A DNA stretch of 64,000 nucleotides from Diphasiastrum complanatum (lineage: Eukaryota > Streptophyta > Lycopodiopsida > Lycopodiales > Lycopodiaceae), in contig CM055104.1 of assembly GCA_029204225.1 (NCBI GenBank), positions 22,948,189-23,012,188 on the forward strand, written 5' to 3'. This document shows, piece by piece, positions 11,333-26,186 of this stretch; position 1 is the stretch's first letter, and each line of letters starts with the position of its first letter. The notes under the pieces are model-generated. The model did not search any database, was not told the DNA's origin, and was given only the letters and a program-made list of their open reading frames with translations. The translations under genes and the position numbers were made by a program.

Positions 11333-12871
11333 CTAATCAGATTCATCTTCAACCTCTTCATCTGAAGATTCGCCATACTTTCTTCTCTTTTTCATATTCC
11401 GAGTTCTATGATCTTCAGTAACAGACATCCTGCCTTTATTGCTTAACTCCAGTTTAAAAAGGCCATATTCCTCTACATAATAAAAAGGCACCTTGAACGA
11501 AAAGTATGACAGATCAGTGTACTCCAACTCCTTTGTTGTACACCTGCTAACAGAATGTGCTGAAGTTAAGGAAAGGAAACAAAGAATGTGTACTGAGAAT
11601 CTTGCTCTGTGTCACATTATGTTTTATAGCATAAGTGTAAGTTAACGACCAAATACCTATATGTTTCAGCTTGCACAGTTTGCTGCATTAATTGACAGCG
11701 AGCTTTAAAGCCCTCCTTTCCTGGCTTCGTTGACTCAAGCTTGTTCCAATCAAGCTTCATCTCAAGAACATACTGTAGCATGAATAGTTAATACTGCCTA
11801 GCAACCTAAACATGGAGCTCAAGAACTTTGTATTTATAAAAGATTTTCAAAATTGTAACACACTTATACTGTGATTCTTCTGTAATGTTTATTCATTGAA
11901 AAATTTTGTTTAGGTTTCTGCAAGGACAACCTCATTCTTTGTGCTAAGCATTATTGCAGAGTCTGCATTCAAGTTGACTGAAACACAGCTCTTAATCATC
12001 ATCAAACACTGCTACATACTTTTTCATCAGCTGCAGATATACATACAATTTGATGGCAGGTTATAGTTGAAACCTTACATCTCCGAAATGACATGGTTAA
12101 GAGTTCTGAGCTTGAACTATTAAAACATTCACAGATGGATCTAGAAGCTCCAGAATAGGTTAACTTACCACAAAAAGTGGGGTTGGTCTCTCTGATCCAC
12201 GCTGGTAGATAGCCCATACTTCATTCTTCGAAGGATAAACAAAGTATCCACGCTTGAGTTTGGAGTATCCAGTGATCCTGGTCATCATGTTCATTCAAGC
12301 ATCCAAAAGTGTACCATAAGGTCGCTGCATTTATTTAGCAAGACTCTATCATCTACTCAGCCATGGACACAGCAACAGACTGGACACGTCATCAAGAGAC
12401 TGGAATATGGAGTATAGCCCAGCCTTCCTTTAAAGTAGTCACAGAAAATACTACGTTATAGCCCTCTTAATACTTACTGTAGAAGGTGCCTCTTTTACCT
12501 ATGAGAAACAGAAACCCAAGAATCTTGAATGTCCGTTCTCTGACTCAGCCTGTATCTTCCTGTCCCACGTAGTGGACTCCATGCATCTAACTCTCCAACT
12601 AAATAATCATATGCCATCTCCAGAAACTGTCTGCAAGATGATTCTAATAGTAAATAGCTTAAGATAGCTCATAATTATGAAGGAATCATGTTAAAGTATC
12701 AGAAGACCTTTATTTTAACACAAAACACATCTTGTTATTTGATTCTTACACTTCAATTTTAAGTAATCGTTTTTTGCCATTTCTTGCGGAGGCTGAAAAA
12801 CGGCCTCCTGATCTTTGAAGAATAACAGCATACCAGTTTGGCCGTTCATGTTCATTGTAAACAGCCCAAAC
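11333..12871 (-). other. DUF3444 domain and acidic tail (last five exons of the methyltransferase gene)
   Basis: The domain has the two-part layout of DUF3444. Part one is VWAVYNEHERPNWYAVI, KKRLLKIEVQFLE, then LRGTGRYRLSQ and VSVSHRI. Part two is YFVYPSKNEVWAIYQ, YVLEMKLDWNKLE, and the closing ELEYTDLSYFSFKVPFYYV, which corresponds to the LRFSHQ(V/I)P motif that ends the family. The order and spacing agree with plant DnaJ-type DUF3444 proteins. The last exon then gives a basic stretch (MKKRRK) and about 12 mainly acidic residues before TAG. The role of DUF3444 in this protein is inferred. In other plant proteins the domain has been tied to complexes that bind methylated DNA. Confidence 0.8.
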
Positions 12872-15800
12872 CTAACACGCATCAACAGGCAGTCAGACTA
12901 CAAGACTATTCACAAAATTAGAATACCATAGAGCTCATAATTCCAATACAAAAAGGAGGTAAAGACTTGATAATCCTAGTGAAATATCGATGGGGTTGGA
13001 CCTTTCAAGACCTAGGGATAAGAGTGAAAACCTTGTACCTCGCCTACATCCATCACAGAACATTCAATTTCCCTCACTTTTTCAGAAAAAGGAAAAGACT
13101 GAATGCCCTCCCAGACCATATTATCCAAAAGTGGACTTAAAAGGTACGAAATCACCTGAACCTAATCAAGCCAAGAAAGTTTTTGAATTAGCCTAAGCTA
13201 TGTATATGATGCAGAGAACACAAAAGAAACTTAAGCGAAGAACAGAACCTGAATTTTTTAGAGAGGAGTCACTTCACATTCTTCATACGTTAACTTATTC
13301 CAGTGAATATCCTTACTGAGAAGCTGTTACCCAACAGGCTCCACCGAATCTTCCGATATATCTTCAAAAGCTCATCTTGCCCTTTTTTTGTTTGTTTATC
13401 TATCGTGAACTCATCTGCATCTGCACTGCTGTATCCCCCAATCACACTAAAATCAGGTCATCCTGTTATGATTATTCATGATAGAAGCAATAGGATACCC
13501 AAGTCATATTTGGTAAAATACTTATAGAGCAAAACAATGCTCTTTCTCTAGACAACAAATACCACTCAGCAAAAATATAAATTATTGGTCTTTTGGAGTT
13601 TCTGAGTCATGCAATTCTTTCAGTTTTGTATCAACGATAAAGAATGCAGGTAATGCTTGAATTTTGTATCAACATCAAATAATGCTCAAAAAAACCTGGA
13701 CACATGTGAAGGTGTTTCCTGTTTGCTGATATCCTTGAATTCAATATCAGTGTGACCTGATGTGAAACCCATTATCCTCTCCAATTCACTTAAGTTGATA
13801 CAGCGCAAAACATTTTTTGAGTTATCAAGCACCCGCTGCAGTTGGCACTTACCACCTGGGTAGTGATTTGAGGCCAAAATACACTGAACACAAACATGCA
13901 CAGCATTACTCAAAGATATTCAACATCACAATAAGATGTAATTTAGCTTACTTCTCATGTAATCTACTTACTCTGATCAAGAGCCAATTATATTCTCATC
14001 ATATTGAGAGTATGCCTTGGAAACATGTCAAGACAAGCCTAAGCACAAGAATCTGATATGTGACTTTCTCCCAGGAAAAACTTCTAAGGATAAATTCACA
14101 GATGAACAAGTAGTTTCTGTTTGATTATCAGAGTCAGTGCAGCAGATTATCACAAAACAGGATGCCTCATCCTTTCATACTCACATCCATCTTCTAAGTG
14201 CAGTAAAGGATTGTTCTTTCAACTGCCTTAACATGATAACGCTGACGGTCATCCATCAGATTAAGAAAAGCTGGTGAGTTACTTAGGCAGCCCCATGGGA
14301 TTCCACCTTGGTCAAAGAGTCAAGAAGGAACAAGTGGGCTCCTTTTTGAGTCGCACCTGCTCCTTTTGCATGAGAAGAGCGTGAGGTGCTTGGGGAGAAG
14401 GGAAAAGGGTCGTCCCTTTAGACCCATTCACTCCACTTCCCTTTTTGCAAGTTAGCTCCAAACCCCTTTTGCTATATACACTTGTTTGAGCCTGTTTTTA
14501 CACTTACCGTTACTGTTTTTCCTCTAGTTTTTTTGCAATACCTCTCTCTCATCGCCATGGATACTCAGATGGAAGGAACTCAACCTGGAACCCCAGTGGT
14601 GGCTGATATGGAGGAAATGTTGTAGAAAAATCTTCGTGAAATAGTTAGATTCCATAATTTTGCATTCTTTGATATTAATGCAACACAAACCCTATCTTGC
14701 AAGAAGTATACTGCTATCTACCTTCTACTACCAGGTTACTTATTTGTTTTAGACACTTTAAAAATTTTCCAAAAGAAAAATACAAAAGAAACCAATGAAG
14801 TCTTGAAACTTTCAGAAAAAAGAAAACACGCTAGAGATCCAAATTGATTGAAAAACCTTCGAATTGCAATTCCTTTCATGAATCAGTTTGTGTCTCCCTG
14901 GCACATCCTTTCAATCTTTCTAACACAGATTCTCAGCATTTACTACAGTAACCTGGCACCCAAAGCAGTACTAGGATATACTATATGAGGATTTTTCTAT
15001 GTAAAAGGCATGGCCTGCAATGGTAAAATGAGAACAATCCTGCACTTTTTCTATCAGCCACTCCATATGTAAGACTGGGCCAATAATCTGAGCAATGTGT
15101 CTTGCATTTCTGTCGATGTCTCAATCCGAGCTTCCGTTCAAAAGTTACATAATTTTTTTTGTTGGACTACATACTATACTACAAGTAAAATGTACTTATC
15201 CCCCGAGATCCTAATAGTATCAGAATTCTTTGATTGTACCGACAACAATCTTTGATACTGAGATAATTGGTTAGAAGAAAATGTGCAATACTCTGGACCC
15301 TTTAGCTTTGTTTGCACTAGTAAAGTTCATGCCTATACTCAATTGGAACTAAATATTCCTTGACATGAATGCAGAACCAGATAGATCTTCTGACATACCT
15401 GTTGGATTGGTTCCATAATTCATTTGTTTTTGCCTGCTAAGCCTCCTGCTGCTAATAGCCTCACTTGCTAGCAGGTTTAGATGCTTTTACGTAGCACATC
15501 TCTTGCCTAGATGAAAATGATGACAGCCTGAATAACATTAATCAATTCAACGAGATGTTTCATGGGCTGGTTCATATCGACAGTTTGAATTGGTCTATTC
15601 AAACAATTTGAGCTTCAAATCGAGAGGTTTTTCTTTTTCTGTTGGTTTTAATGCTGGCCTTCTGTTATTGCAAGTGCTAGTCTAGAATTTAGGGTGCAAT
15701 TACAGCTCCATACAATGTAGACCACAGTCAATTAACTATCATGTCCTGTGTTGGGAATCCTGACTCTTGAGTCCTTACCTAATATTGTTGAATCCTAAAT

Positions 15801-18800
15801 ATAAAATGCTGGCAATTGAGTGCTCACTGACCAATGGCTTGAAGGCTTGAAAGTTCAATCATCAATGCTATAAGTTATAACTTAAGAAATAAGAAGATTG
15901 AAATCAAAACAGTTCTTCAAATTTCAAAACTACTGAATAGTAGGTCTAAAGTTACACCTTAATGACGATTGATCAGTGATGATAGGATTAACCTATTCAG
16001 CAAGATCAAAACACGACCATGGTCACATTAAACATGGAATATGTCAACAGTCATAGACTAGAACTCCCATGCACAGTACACTCGAGAAAACTAATGATTA
16101 ATCAAACAGGAGACTGACTGAAGTTACAGTCAACTAGCAACATCTCATAGAAGAAGCAAGACTAATGAAAATCTCAAAATCATAAGCACTTACAGTTACA
16201 AGTTAGCACACCATCAGCCATGTACAATGTACACTGTGTAATGCAAAAATTCAAACTCAAATGTACTTCGACAATCCAATTTTCATCAATAGAAATCTCA
16301 AAATCATAAGCAATTACTATTTACACCATCAAGTTAGCCCACCATCATCAATGTACACAGTATAATGCCAAAATTATAATTCAAACTCGAATGTAGTTCC
16401 AAACTCCAACTTCCATCAATGATAAATTATAATATTGTAGTATGTAACTCAAAAGTATAGCAGAGCCACATAAGCATCAAGAGTCATGACTCAGATGTAT
16501 TCAGGATGTCTGATGAATTATGACGACACTACTGCCTTAATTCTAAATAGTTATTTTTGCCATCATCCATGCTCCTACAATAGCCTCCCAGCCCTCCTTG
16601 AAAGCTCTGAGGTAGCCGTAGACTCCCCCCTCCTCAATATCTTGTCCTCCTAAATGCTAGGATATGATCCACAGTAGAGTAATGTGCCCAAAAACCAGCC
16701 CGTGACCTATAGAGTGTAACTGTCATATCTCATCGCCCCTACTAAATGTTGTCTCAAGTTTAGTCCCATACAACTTGGCAATACGATGGCCAATCATAAT
16801 GATTCATGATCACTATTTAATGGATCGGATGCAATATGTTGATGCACCAAGAGAGGGTGGGAGGGGGGGAACATCATAGATTACAACATAGTTAAGAAAG
16901 CTGGCATGAGTGGGAGCAACACTATTGGTGGCAAGGATGAAGATTTCACAGTTCGGATCTTAACGTCCCTAGCATACCTTTCACTAAGTTTCTCAATGGC
17001 TTCTAGAACCATACGCGGTGTGAAGAGCATGAACTCCAAAAGGCATGTGCAAATGGTGATAACTATGTCTATGGGAATTGTATACAAGTTGGTAGCATAT
17101 TGGGACCAAATCCGTGGATCAGCAAGGGCATGGAAGGCCTTATGGGAGAAACTCATATTAGAAGGAGCCGTATGAGGAGCTATAAAGCAATGGAACAAGT
17201 CTTTCATTTTCAACATTTATATAGGCTCTCTTCTTACATCCAAGCAGTCATGGTCTCTATTGGGAATTTTTCTTGCAGATTTTTTCCCAAGCTACTACAC
17301 AAACAATATTGTTTTGACATACATAAGATTAGTTCGTGACATTAAGGAAAGATGAAAGTAGCAAAAAACCACCAGACATTAACGGCATGGTGATTTTTCA
17401 ATGAAGAAATCATTTAACGTTTGATGATATGCAATCGAGCAATGGCCTAATACTAAGAAGACCTGCTTCCAAGGCTCTCCCACAAGGAAACACTTAAAAG
17501 ACTCAAAAAAGTAACCTACTAAAGGTGGTATGACCATCTATAACTACAAAAACATTTTTGACAAACAATATAGGACATTATGTTATTAGCAATACCCTAC
17601 AAACGGAAAAAATAATAATAATAAATAACAGATAAACCACACCAAGTTTTTTACCCTAATGCAAATTGTTCTGATCCTGATTCTTGATGGTAGGATTTTA
17701 TTAGCGAGATAACCAATGTTGCCTTGGTCTCATTAAAAGCCATCCTTGGTGTCCATCAGATTAAAAATAGCCATTGGTGACCAAACAAAAGCTTATGCTC
17801 AGTGATCTGGCCTTTCTTATTTACAATGCATGTTTATAACTCGAAACTTAACCACTACTGCTTACGTGTACTAGAATAGATAGACAAGGGATCTGCCTCA
17901 GATATAGAAAGATTGCATTGTTCATCTCACACAATATGTTCCACTATGTAGGTTTGGTGCATAATGCTTGATTGATATCTTGTAGGTCCAGCTTTCAAGA
18001 TCAGACATGATTTTCAAATGTCCCTGCTTGAAAGCGAGTATAGCAGCTTGCAAGCATATCTATGTTGAAAATTTTTCTTGTTTCCTACACCATGCATGTG
18101 CACTGCACTGATATGACTTGCAGCAGATTACATCTTCCAGTAATTTTTCACATGGCACATCTCAAAAGAAGCCTCCAGACTCAATAGATTCTCATGGACA
18201 CTACTATTTGTTGACCACTGAAGATGGAAGGACAAGTCCAAAAAGCTTCTAACTACTCGTCATGCTGGTTGAATCCCTCTTGAAGTTAATATTTTGCATG
18301 CTCAATATATTTTCCAGGCTAAACTGGATTCTTACCTTGATGTTAATTTGAAAATGGTGATAAAATATTCCACAAGTAAGAAACAGCAAGCACTTTATGA
18401 GTAAGTAAAAGAGGACAAACATAGGGCTCAATGTTTGCTTTCTTTTCCTCTATCCACAACTCTTACAATGCTGATTTTTCCTGCCCATTTCAGGGTGCCT
18501 GATTTGTTCTTTAGTACAAAACTCATCTTTCTTGTTCAGGTTGTAATTGTTCCTCCTTAACACAGGCTAGGAAGTCCTGCAGCATCCTAAAGTCGTTCTT
18601 GAACTGTTTTTAGTGTTCGCTACATTTCTCCAAAAATAGCAGTTTTCATTTCCAGAGGACTATCTAGGGGAGGTCCTTACTTTTCTTGTTGACACCTAAA
18701 ACTCTTTACTGACAAATACCAACTTTTCAGGCTCCATTTATCTCTTTTGACAATCAATGGCAACCAAAATGAGTCCTGCTAATAATTTCAAAGTTTGGCA

Positions 18801-21399
18801 GACAAGCATTACTTTTTTAGCATGGTCGTCACTGCATCTGAAACAGTTGAAATTGGTAGGCAATCTGAAGCATTTGAAAATCAAAGAAACTAAAATATCA
18901 TAATACGAGATCTTTGCAGTGGGTCATGACTCACGATCAGTTCCATTAAGATTGAAATCATACAGAGACATTACCTAACCCCTTTCACTTGCTGCTCTGC
19001 CCACTGGATTAGTTTGACATAAAAGACGAAAAGTGTAAGCAAATCTCGGTGAACTAGAAGTCTAATGACATTTCACTGGAAAAACAGTGCGAGTATCTAT
19101 GCGACCTCTAGTGACTGTATATGCATTTTTATACTTCTAATAAAGCTAAGTATAAAATGCTTAGTGGCAATGCACGGTCACAAAGTGATGAGCTGACTAT
19201 CCACACTAAATAATATTGAGAACAAGGTAACAAGCATAAGATGTAAAAAGGAACGACTTTGTTAACGATGCAACATGGCACTGTACCCCAATTTTGGCTT
19301 CGGTAGCTGTGGCATCTTCTAATACACTTTGCAATGAAGTAGATATGTGCTCTCGCACTTTGGGGAGTTTGTTTGGATGAAGAATGTTGGTCCAATACAG
19401 GCGTCTCCTTTTGCTTGGTGTTAGCTCTTGTGAATCAATCTCAATGGGATTGCACTTCAAGTACTTTGATATTTCATCTCTATCGACCCAAGTCATGGAA
19501 GATACATTCTCAGCAAGGAACCTGATATTAGAAACAGTAGTGACATTTCACACTTACGAATCCAAGCGAACAGCAATTTTCACTAATAAAATAACTGTCC
19601 TGCCAACTCCATCAACTATCAAAGATTGTGGAAGAAATATGAGTACCATTTTGGTCTGATAATGTGAAGGACCCGCAACATCTCAAAGAAGAGTTTGCTT
19701 TGATGTCCATGAAGCCTGCAAAATATATCAGAAAATACAATAACGGATTGCTATCATTTCACTGTATAAACTGAAGAGCCAGAGCTAGAGTGGTTCTGCA
19801 TCAGATAATACCCCTAAACAATGGTACCAGACAAGGAAGTAAAGATGTCTCATAGCTCTGGAATGACTAAATGAATGAGATCATTGAAGATATTCTAATT
19901 TATTCACTCATCTTCACCAGAATGAACTTTGTACTGCCATACCTATGCACTTAAACTATCACAAAATTGTTGGAGAATGTAGAGGAGGTAGCCACTTTTG
20001 GAGGTCTGAGTAAGAAAACATTCATTAAAAAAAATGGTTTATCTTCATAAAATAACATCCGAACTCGAAAATTGTAATGGATTTCCTCCCAGACATAGGA
20101 TGACTAGCTCAGAACATACTGACCAGGACACAATTTCCTCAAAATACTTTCAGAAAATGTTTTCTATGTAACCACTTGCAAATGAGAAAGCAAAAATCGT
20201 TCATGAATGGCAATGAGCAAACGGCAAGCTTTTTCTAAAACTTAGCTTGGTTGAAAACTGACATAGATTCAACTAACTTGTCTAAATGGTTAGAGAACTG
20301 GGCCGTAATCTTAAAAACACTAAAAAGGCATAAGTTCTCCTGCAGAAAATTCCTGAAAGAGAACTTCTCCTAAAGCTAGACTTAAATGAAATCAAGCACT
20401 ATGTATGCACATCTCAAATATTTCTTTGGAGAATGCTTTGAGGCAAAAAATCAGCATGCAACGAGTACAAGGAGCTGAGTTTGAAATTTGAATCGAATCC
20501 AAATTTTGTCATTGACACAATTTTATCACTCAGATTGAAGTCACAATAAAAGAATGAAAGCCCTAACATTAAGAATGGAGCGATACCTTTGTGCTATAAA
20601 TCCATGCGATCTTAATGCACAAGTGAATGAATAGCCAATATGCACTTTTGTCTGGCAGTTAGTGATACCCTATCACAAACAATCTAGACTTACTAGTTAA
20701 AAAGGTCAGAAAACATTGTGCGCAAATATGTACATCAATGTTTGATGCAATTTAAGGCCAGTAAAATAAGGTAAAGCTTATTACACTCAAGTAAGCCTTG
20801 TGATATGAGGCAATGCTTTGATGCATGTATGTGAAAGCAACTAGCTTCTGAAGTTCAACCTGATTTTCTTGTGTATACAACATTTGGAGAAAGTATGAAA
20901 TTCGCCGTATGGACTTTTACAGGAAAGGCCAAACTTTAGACTCTCAAAATACGTTTATCAAAAACTGTACTAGTACCTTACACTCACATTAACCAGAGGC
21001 TAAGATGCAGGACAAATTGTAAAAGAAACAAAACATAAAAACTGCTTAGCAATGCCTGCTTCTTTGCTTTGTTCTTGAAGACATCACCTAACTAGCACAA
21101 TAAATATAACTTTATGCAGATTATCTGGCTTAGTGTACCCACCACAGTCTCTTTAGATCCACTTAGCACAAAATATTACTACTTGATTAGAAGCAGTTTG
21201 AAGTGATTACCCCGCTTTCTTCCCCATGCGGCTGAGGTCCTGGCATGGGAAACCCCCAACAACAAGATCAACTTGCTCATTGATGATGTCTCTATTCAAA
21301 TCCATTATATTTCCCAGATGTTTGACAGTTGGATATCGAGCTCTTACAACTTGCACAGCATAGTGGTTCTGAGCAAAATATTTGGAAGATGCATGCATG

Positions 21400-21486
<87 letters not shown>

Positions 21487-22348
21487 AACTGAGGCATATT
21501 GCACTTATTTATTTACTTCTCATTCATTTGAGATCTAAGTTCTTAGCCAAAAGAGAGAGAGAAAGAAGAAAAGCTTTATTATTGTTTTTTCCATGCCAAA
21601 GGCATTTAAGATGAATAGGTACATATCTATTATCAAGCGTGTGGAGCAAGTAGGAGCGTATGAAAATGTCTCTCCAAAAATTTAAAAGAAAAGTGCATCT
21701 AATGCATAGATGCACTGCGTTCCAGAACAGTGTTCTGGGAGCGTTCCGAAACGCAAGTTCCAGAACAGTTCCGAGATCTGGAAGCATTCCGGATCAGAAC
21801 GTTGCAAAAAAAAATTTAAACAGCGTGTTGGGGGGGGGGGGGGGGGGGGGGGAGAACAACATTCAAGGATGTACAAAAAATTCCAAAAATGCACTTTCAT
21901 GTCCTTCATTGTTCACCATCACTTTCAACAAAGTATTCTAGATAACTATTTAAGGCTCCAAGAATGATTGATTGACTGACACCTATCAAATGCAAAATTA
22001 GTCACCAAATCTTGATCTAGATTAGCAAACTAGGATCTTACAATCAAGAGCAATAAAATAGAAAGGTCAAATATGGAAATCTGACCCCACATGTGTGTGG
22101 TACAGCCTCCAGTAGCCTATTATCAGAGAATTATAGTGATCGAGTCTTGATTGCCATGCAAACACAAAAACACAAGACAAATAGTGAAGAAGCTCAAGAT
22201 TTGCCAAATTGCTCTTGAGTGAGGGGGAAGGGTATGAGGTTGAGCGAGTGGGGGGGGGGCGAGGTGAGGTGGAGAGAAAGGGGAGATGCGGGTGGGAAGG
22301 GAGAGTGAGGGGGTTGGGAGTTCTTCGTACGAGGGGGCGCCATGGAAG

Positions 22349-22439
<91 letters not shown>

Positions 22440-25400
22440 ACCCCCAGAATGAGAGGAGATCAAAGTATTTAATGTTGCAGTAGCTAGTGTGTGTCAGGAA
22501 TGTATTCCAATGTGGTGGTTCTTTTACGTTCAACCCATTTTTACAAAATTTTGTTGAAAATGGATTAAGCTATTCTTAATAGATTTCCTTAATTTTAGAC
22601 ATTTCTACAGAGAATTTCAAAGTGTTTATACTGCTTTCAAATTTCTGTCATTGAGTTCAATTACGCTATCAAAAGCATTATGTGAGATAGTCTGCTTAGT
22701 GCCCATAAGTGAAACTAATACAATCTGAATTTGTCTAGCTTAAGGGATCTCGTACCTTAATGTGTCCTATCTCATCTCTCATGCTGCCATACTCTGCTCC
22801 CATTTCCCCCGTTTCTATCCATGCTATCAATCTACTTGCCATCGCCATATCTTCTTGTAGGAGATGGTGCTACAACAAAGCCAAAACAGGCAAACTACCA
22901 TAGATATCCACCCCCTGTTGGTTTCTTTTGTGTGCAAGTAATTCTAGGCTATAAATAAAGCAAATATGCATGGCTTAAGCCATACAAGCCCAATGTGCAC
23001 AGATCCAATGAGCACCATAGCTTTTCCTTTAGCAAAGAAGATGTTTGTTAGCCATTCATTTTGTCATATAATGATATCGTACGCCTGCAAAAACCTTCAT
23101 TCTTTTTCACCTAGACTCACCGAGAATGGCGTAGCTCACCCCCTTGTTGCACCATCATACCTTAGTGATCATTGGACCACTCTTGCCTATTGTCAGCTAA
23201 CCCTAATCAGGGTCTAGTCTAAGTACATACCCCGCGGCTCAAAGCTAGATAGTTAATCTGATTTCGTCTAACTAACTGGTACCTTGCAGGCACGCTAGGA
23301 TCTAGCAACAAACCTAACTTAATCTGAAATAGGTTCCTAGTTCAGTTGTCAATAAGTACCAAATATGTCTGCCAACGAACCCTCTCGGCAACCGGTCCAA
23401 TGTACGTTTGGTCCATAGCTGGGGCCCTAAGAGATCATAAAGTGTGATAACTTAATAGTAGGCTGGCCTACGTTCTGTAGAAGGCATCCAATTAAAAAGC
23501 CAAGAGCTCATAAGTTTCTCAGATATGCATGCTCTACCAACCAACGTGGTGCTTTGTGAACGTATCTTCACTAAGAATGTACAGTAAATTAAAAAAAAAG
23601 TCGTGAGGAACACACTCTCAGCTAACAAAGACAAGCTAATCAGAGTGCAGAAACTAATGATGTGAGCTTGCGCGCCCAGGATCAGATTTTGAGATGATTT
23701 TCTTCCTTCTGCATGATTTAATAGGTGATGTAGTTGATATTTAAACGTTTGTATGATATAGGTGATATAGTCAATATTTAAACGGTGAGAATTTGATCCA
23801 TTCATGACAACCTCTGGATAAATTTTAACAATATCTTTTGAAAACAGCCAGTATGTGGTGTGATCTTTTGAGCGTAAAGACTTACCTAGGACCAATGATT
23901 AGGTAGCACTTTACACACCAATATTTTGTTCCCTCTTGGTGTGGTTCAAAAAGGAAAAGACACAATGATTGTTCTTCTTTTTTGTCTATTTGCGTTGTTG
24001 TTTAAGCCCATCATGGCTAAGGAGCCATGAACTTACCCCCAGTATTATGGTTTGTACAAAATTGTTGCAATAGCCAATATTTTTCTAGGTGTGGTTGTTG
24101 CTTGGAATGCTCAAACCTTTCTGATGTTATTTTCTTGAAAGAGTTGTATGTTTGAGCTGGTATTTTGTTGCCTATTTCAATGGAAACCTCGACAATTCAT
24201 CATTTAAGGCCATCAAATGATCATCATGAGGGTCTTCAAAAAGAGTGTTTCTCTAAGTAGTCTTTAACTTGCTCAGCAAGGTCCTCATCTATCCCAACGA
24301 ATATCCTTGTAAATAAGATGCTTGAGGGGGAAGACTGTTATACCATAACATTTTTTCCATGTTATTGTTTGCATCTAACATTCGATGAATTGTGTGCAAA
24401 CATCGTATGCTTGTATGCGGAGTTAAGTTTAAAAACTTCAATTTTAGGCAGCTTCAGTCCCAAAAGGGTAAATGCATGTTGTTTGGGCAAACTAGGGCAC
24501 TTTCCCCAAATTTGAATTTACGAGGGCTAGGGGAAATGGGCACACCTTCCAAGGAGGGATATAGAGCGCTAATCCCATAATTTTCAAATACACCTAAAAG
24601 TGGAGGTGGTCGTAGAAAAGGAAGACACCACTTCCTAGTGTGCTTTCTAGTGTGCAAGATTGAAGGCGTGGAAAGGGGGCGCTAGAAAAGGATAAATCAC
24701 TTCGTCTACTTGAGGACCTACATGGAGAAATCCCATTGCAAGAGTGGATCAGCCTTTGACAAGGGAGGAATTATGGACCTACTATAATACAACATGAGTG
24801 GTGAACCTGTTTGTTATTTTGCTTTCCTTTTTATATTCAAAGTCCTCGAGTCTCAAGTGTTAGGATTACGAAGTTTGCATGATTGAGGGCAAGAGGATTC
24901 CCTGCCTCTTATTGCCAAGATTTGCAATGTGGATCAAAGTTGCACGAATCCCGGTTCAAACCGTCCGAACCATTCGGAGCCGATTCGAACCGGATTTTCT
25001 TTTTTCTTTTTTTAAAAAACCCCAAAAAGCCAAAAAAAACGTTTTGGGATTTTTTTTTTTGCTTCCGTTCAAACTGTTTTCTGGTTCGAATCGGCTTGTA
25101 ACCTTGATGTGGATGTAGGCTTGCATGGGTTGGACATGGAGGGTTGATGTGAAGATTTCCTCTTCCCAAGAATCCGAGTCTCTGTTGGGGTTGTAAAAGG
25201 TGTTGTGCAAGCTAATTATCGAGTGCATTTTGCAATCAAACTACTACATTTTCTTATATTTAACCCCTGTAAGCAATGCATATCCATTGTCGATCTTGTG
25301 AAAATAGACTAGTGTTTCCATAATTGTACACATGCACTTGATGTTGATGCAAGTTGAGGCCTAGAGCAAGAGATCTCCCGCTCACCTAAAGTATTGTTGT

Positions 25401-26129
25401 AAAAAGTGAGTTCTAGAACAAGGATTCTTGCAAGGGATTTTTGATCAGAAATGTACTCGTATGGATATCTCTAGATTGATATACAACAAAGTTCTATGGT
25501 ACCTTTCGAATCGCCTTTTCGAACCGTGTAATGTACAAAAGTATGCATCCACATGAATTAACAGCTTCAAGATGAATTATGATTTAGCCAACTAACAATA
25601 GAAAATCTTGTACAAAATTATGTGAAGTTTTGAGATTTATGACTCAAATATAACAAAGGTTAGAAAAAGCTCAAGATAGTCTTTCCAAAACCTTCATAAG
25701 TCCAAAGAATTATGCATGAAATAAAGCATACTATCATTCAAGTTTGACATTAATCTATTTGCCACATTGGTACTTTTGTGTCCAACATCTTGCAAGAAGG
25801 AAGATGTAGCAAGCTATTTCCTAAGGTATTGTGGGAGGTGGAAGGCCACCATAACATTCAATTTTCAATTAGCAAAGAGAATTGATAAATCTTCCAAGCA
25901 ATGTGTTGTTTATGTGTGAACGTGACTTCGTAAGCTATTGACCATAAATTCGTTCTAGGAGTTTACACTTTGTTTATTTGGAGTCATATATGAAGACATT
26001 GACCTACTCTTAAGACTCATTGTACTCGATCAATTCAAAATGAGTGCAATCCATCAACCAAATTGATGGTTCCCTTGTACTTTTTCCAAAGACAGACTCC
26101 TAGGTGAACATCGGGGGATATCATAGAAG

Positions 26130-26186
<57 letters not shown>

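Noticed and set aside
12872-13316. Direct splicing from motif X (NSFS) to VWAVY without an exon between
   Set aside because: Phases would allow it, but the 13039-13155 exon has good splice sites, is fully open, supplies the last methyltransferase helix and gives a proper GEVWAVY domain start.
16881-17339. Overlapping 80-110-codon frames on both strands
   Set aside because: They lie in an intron, oppose each other and match nothing known to me.
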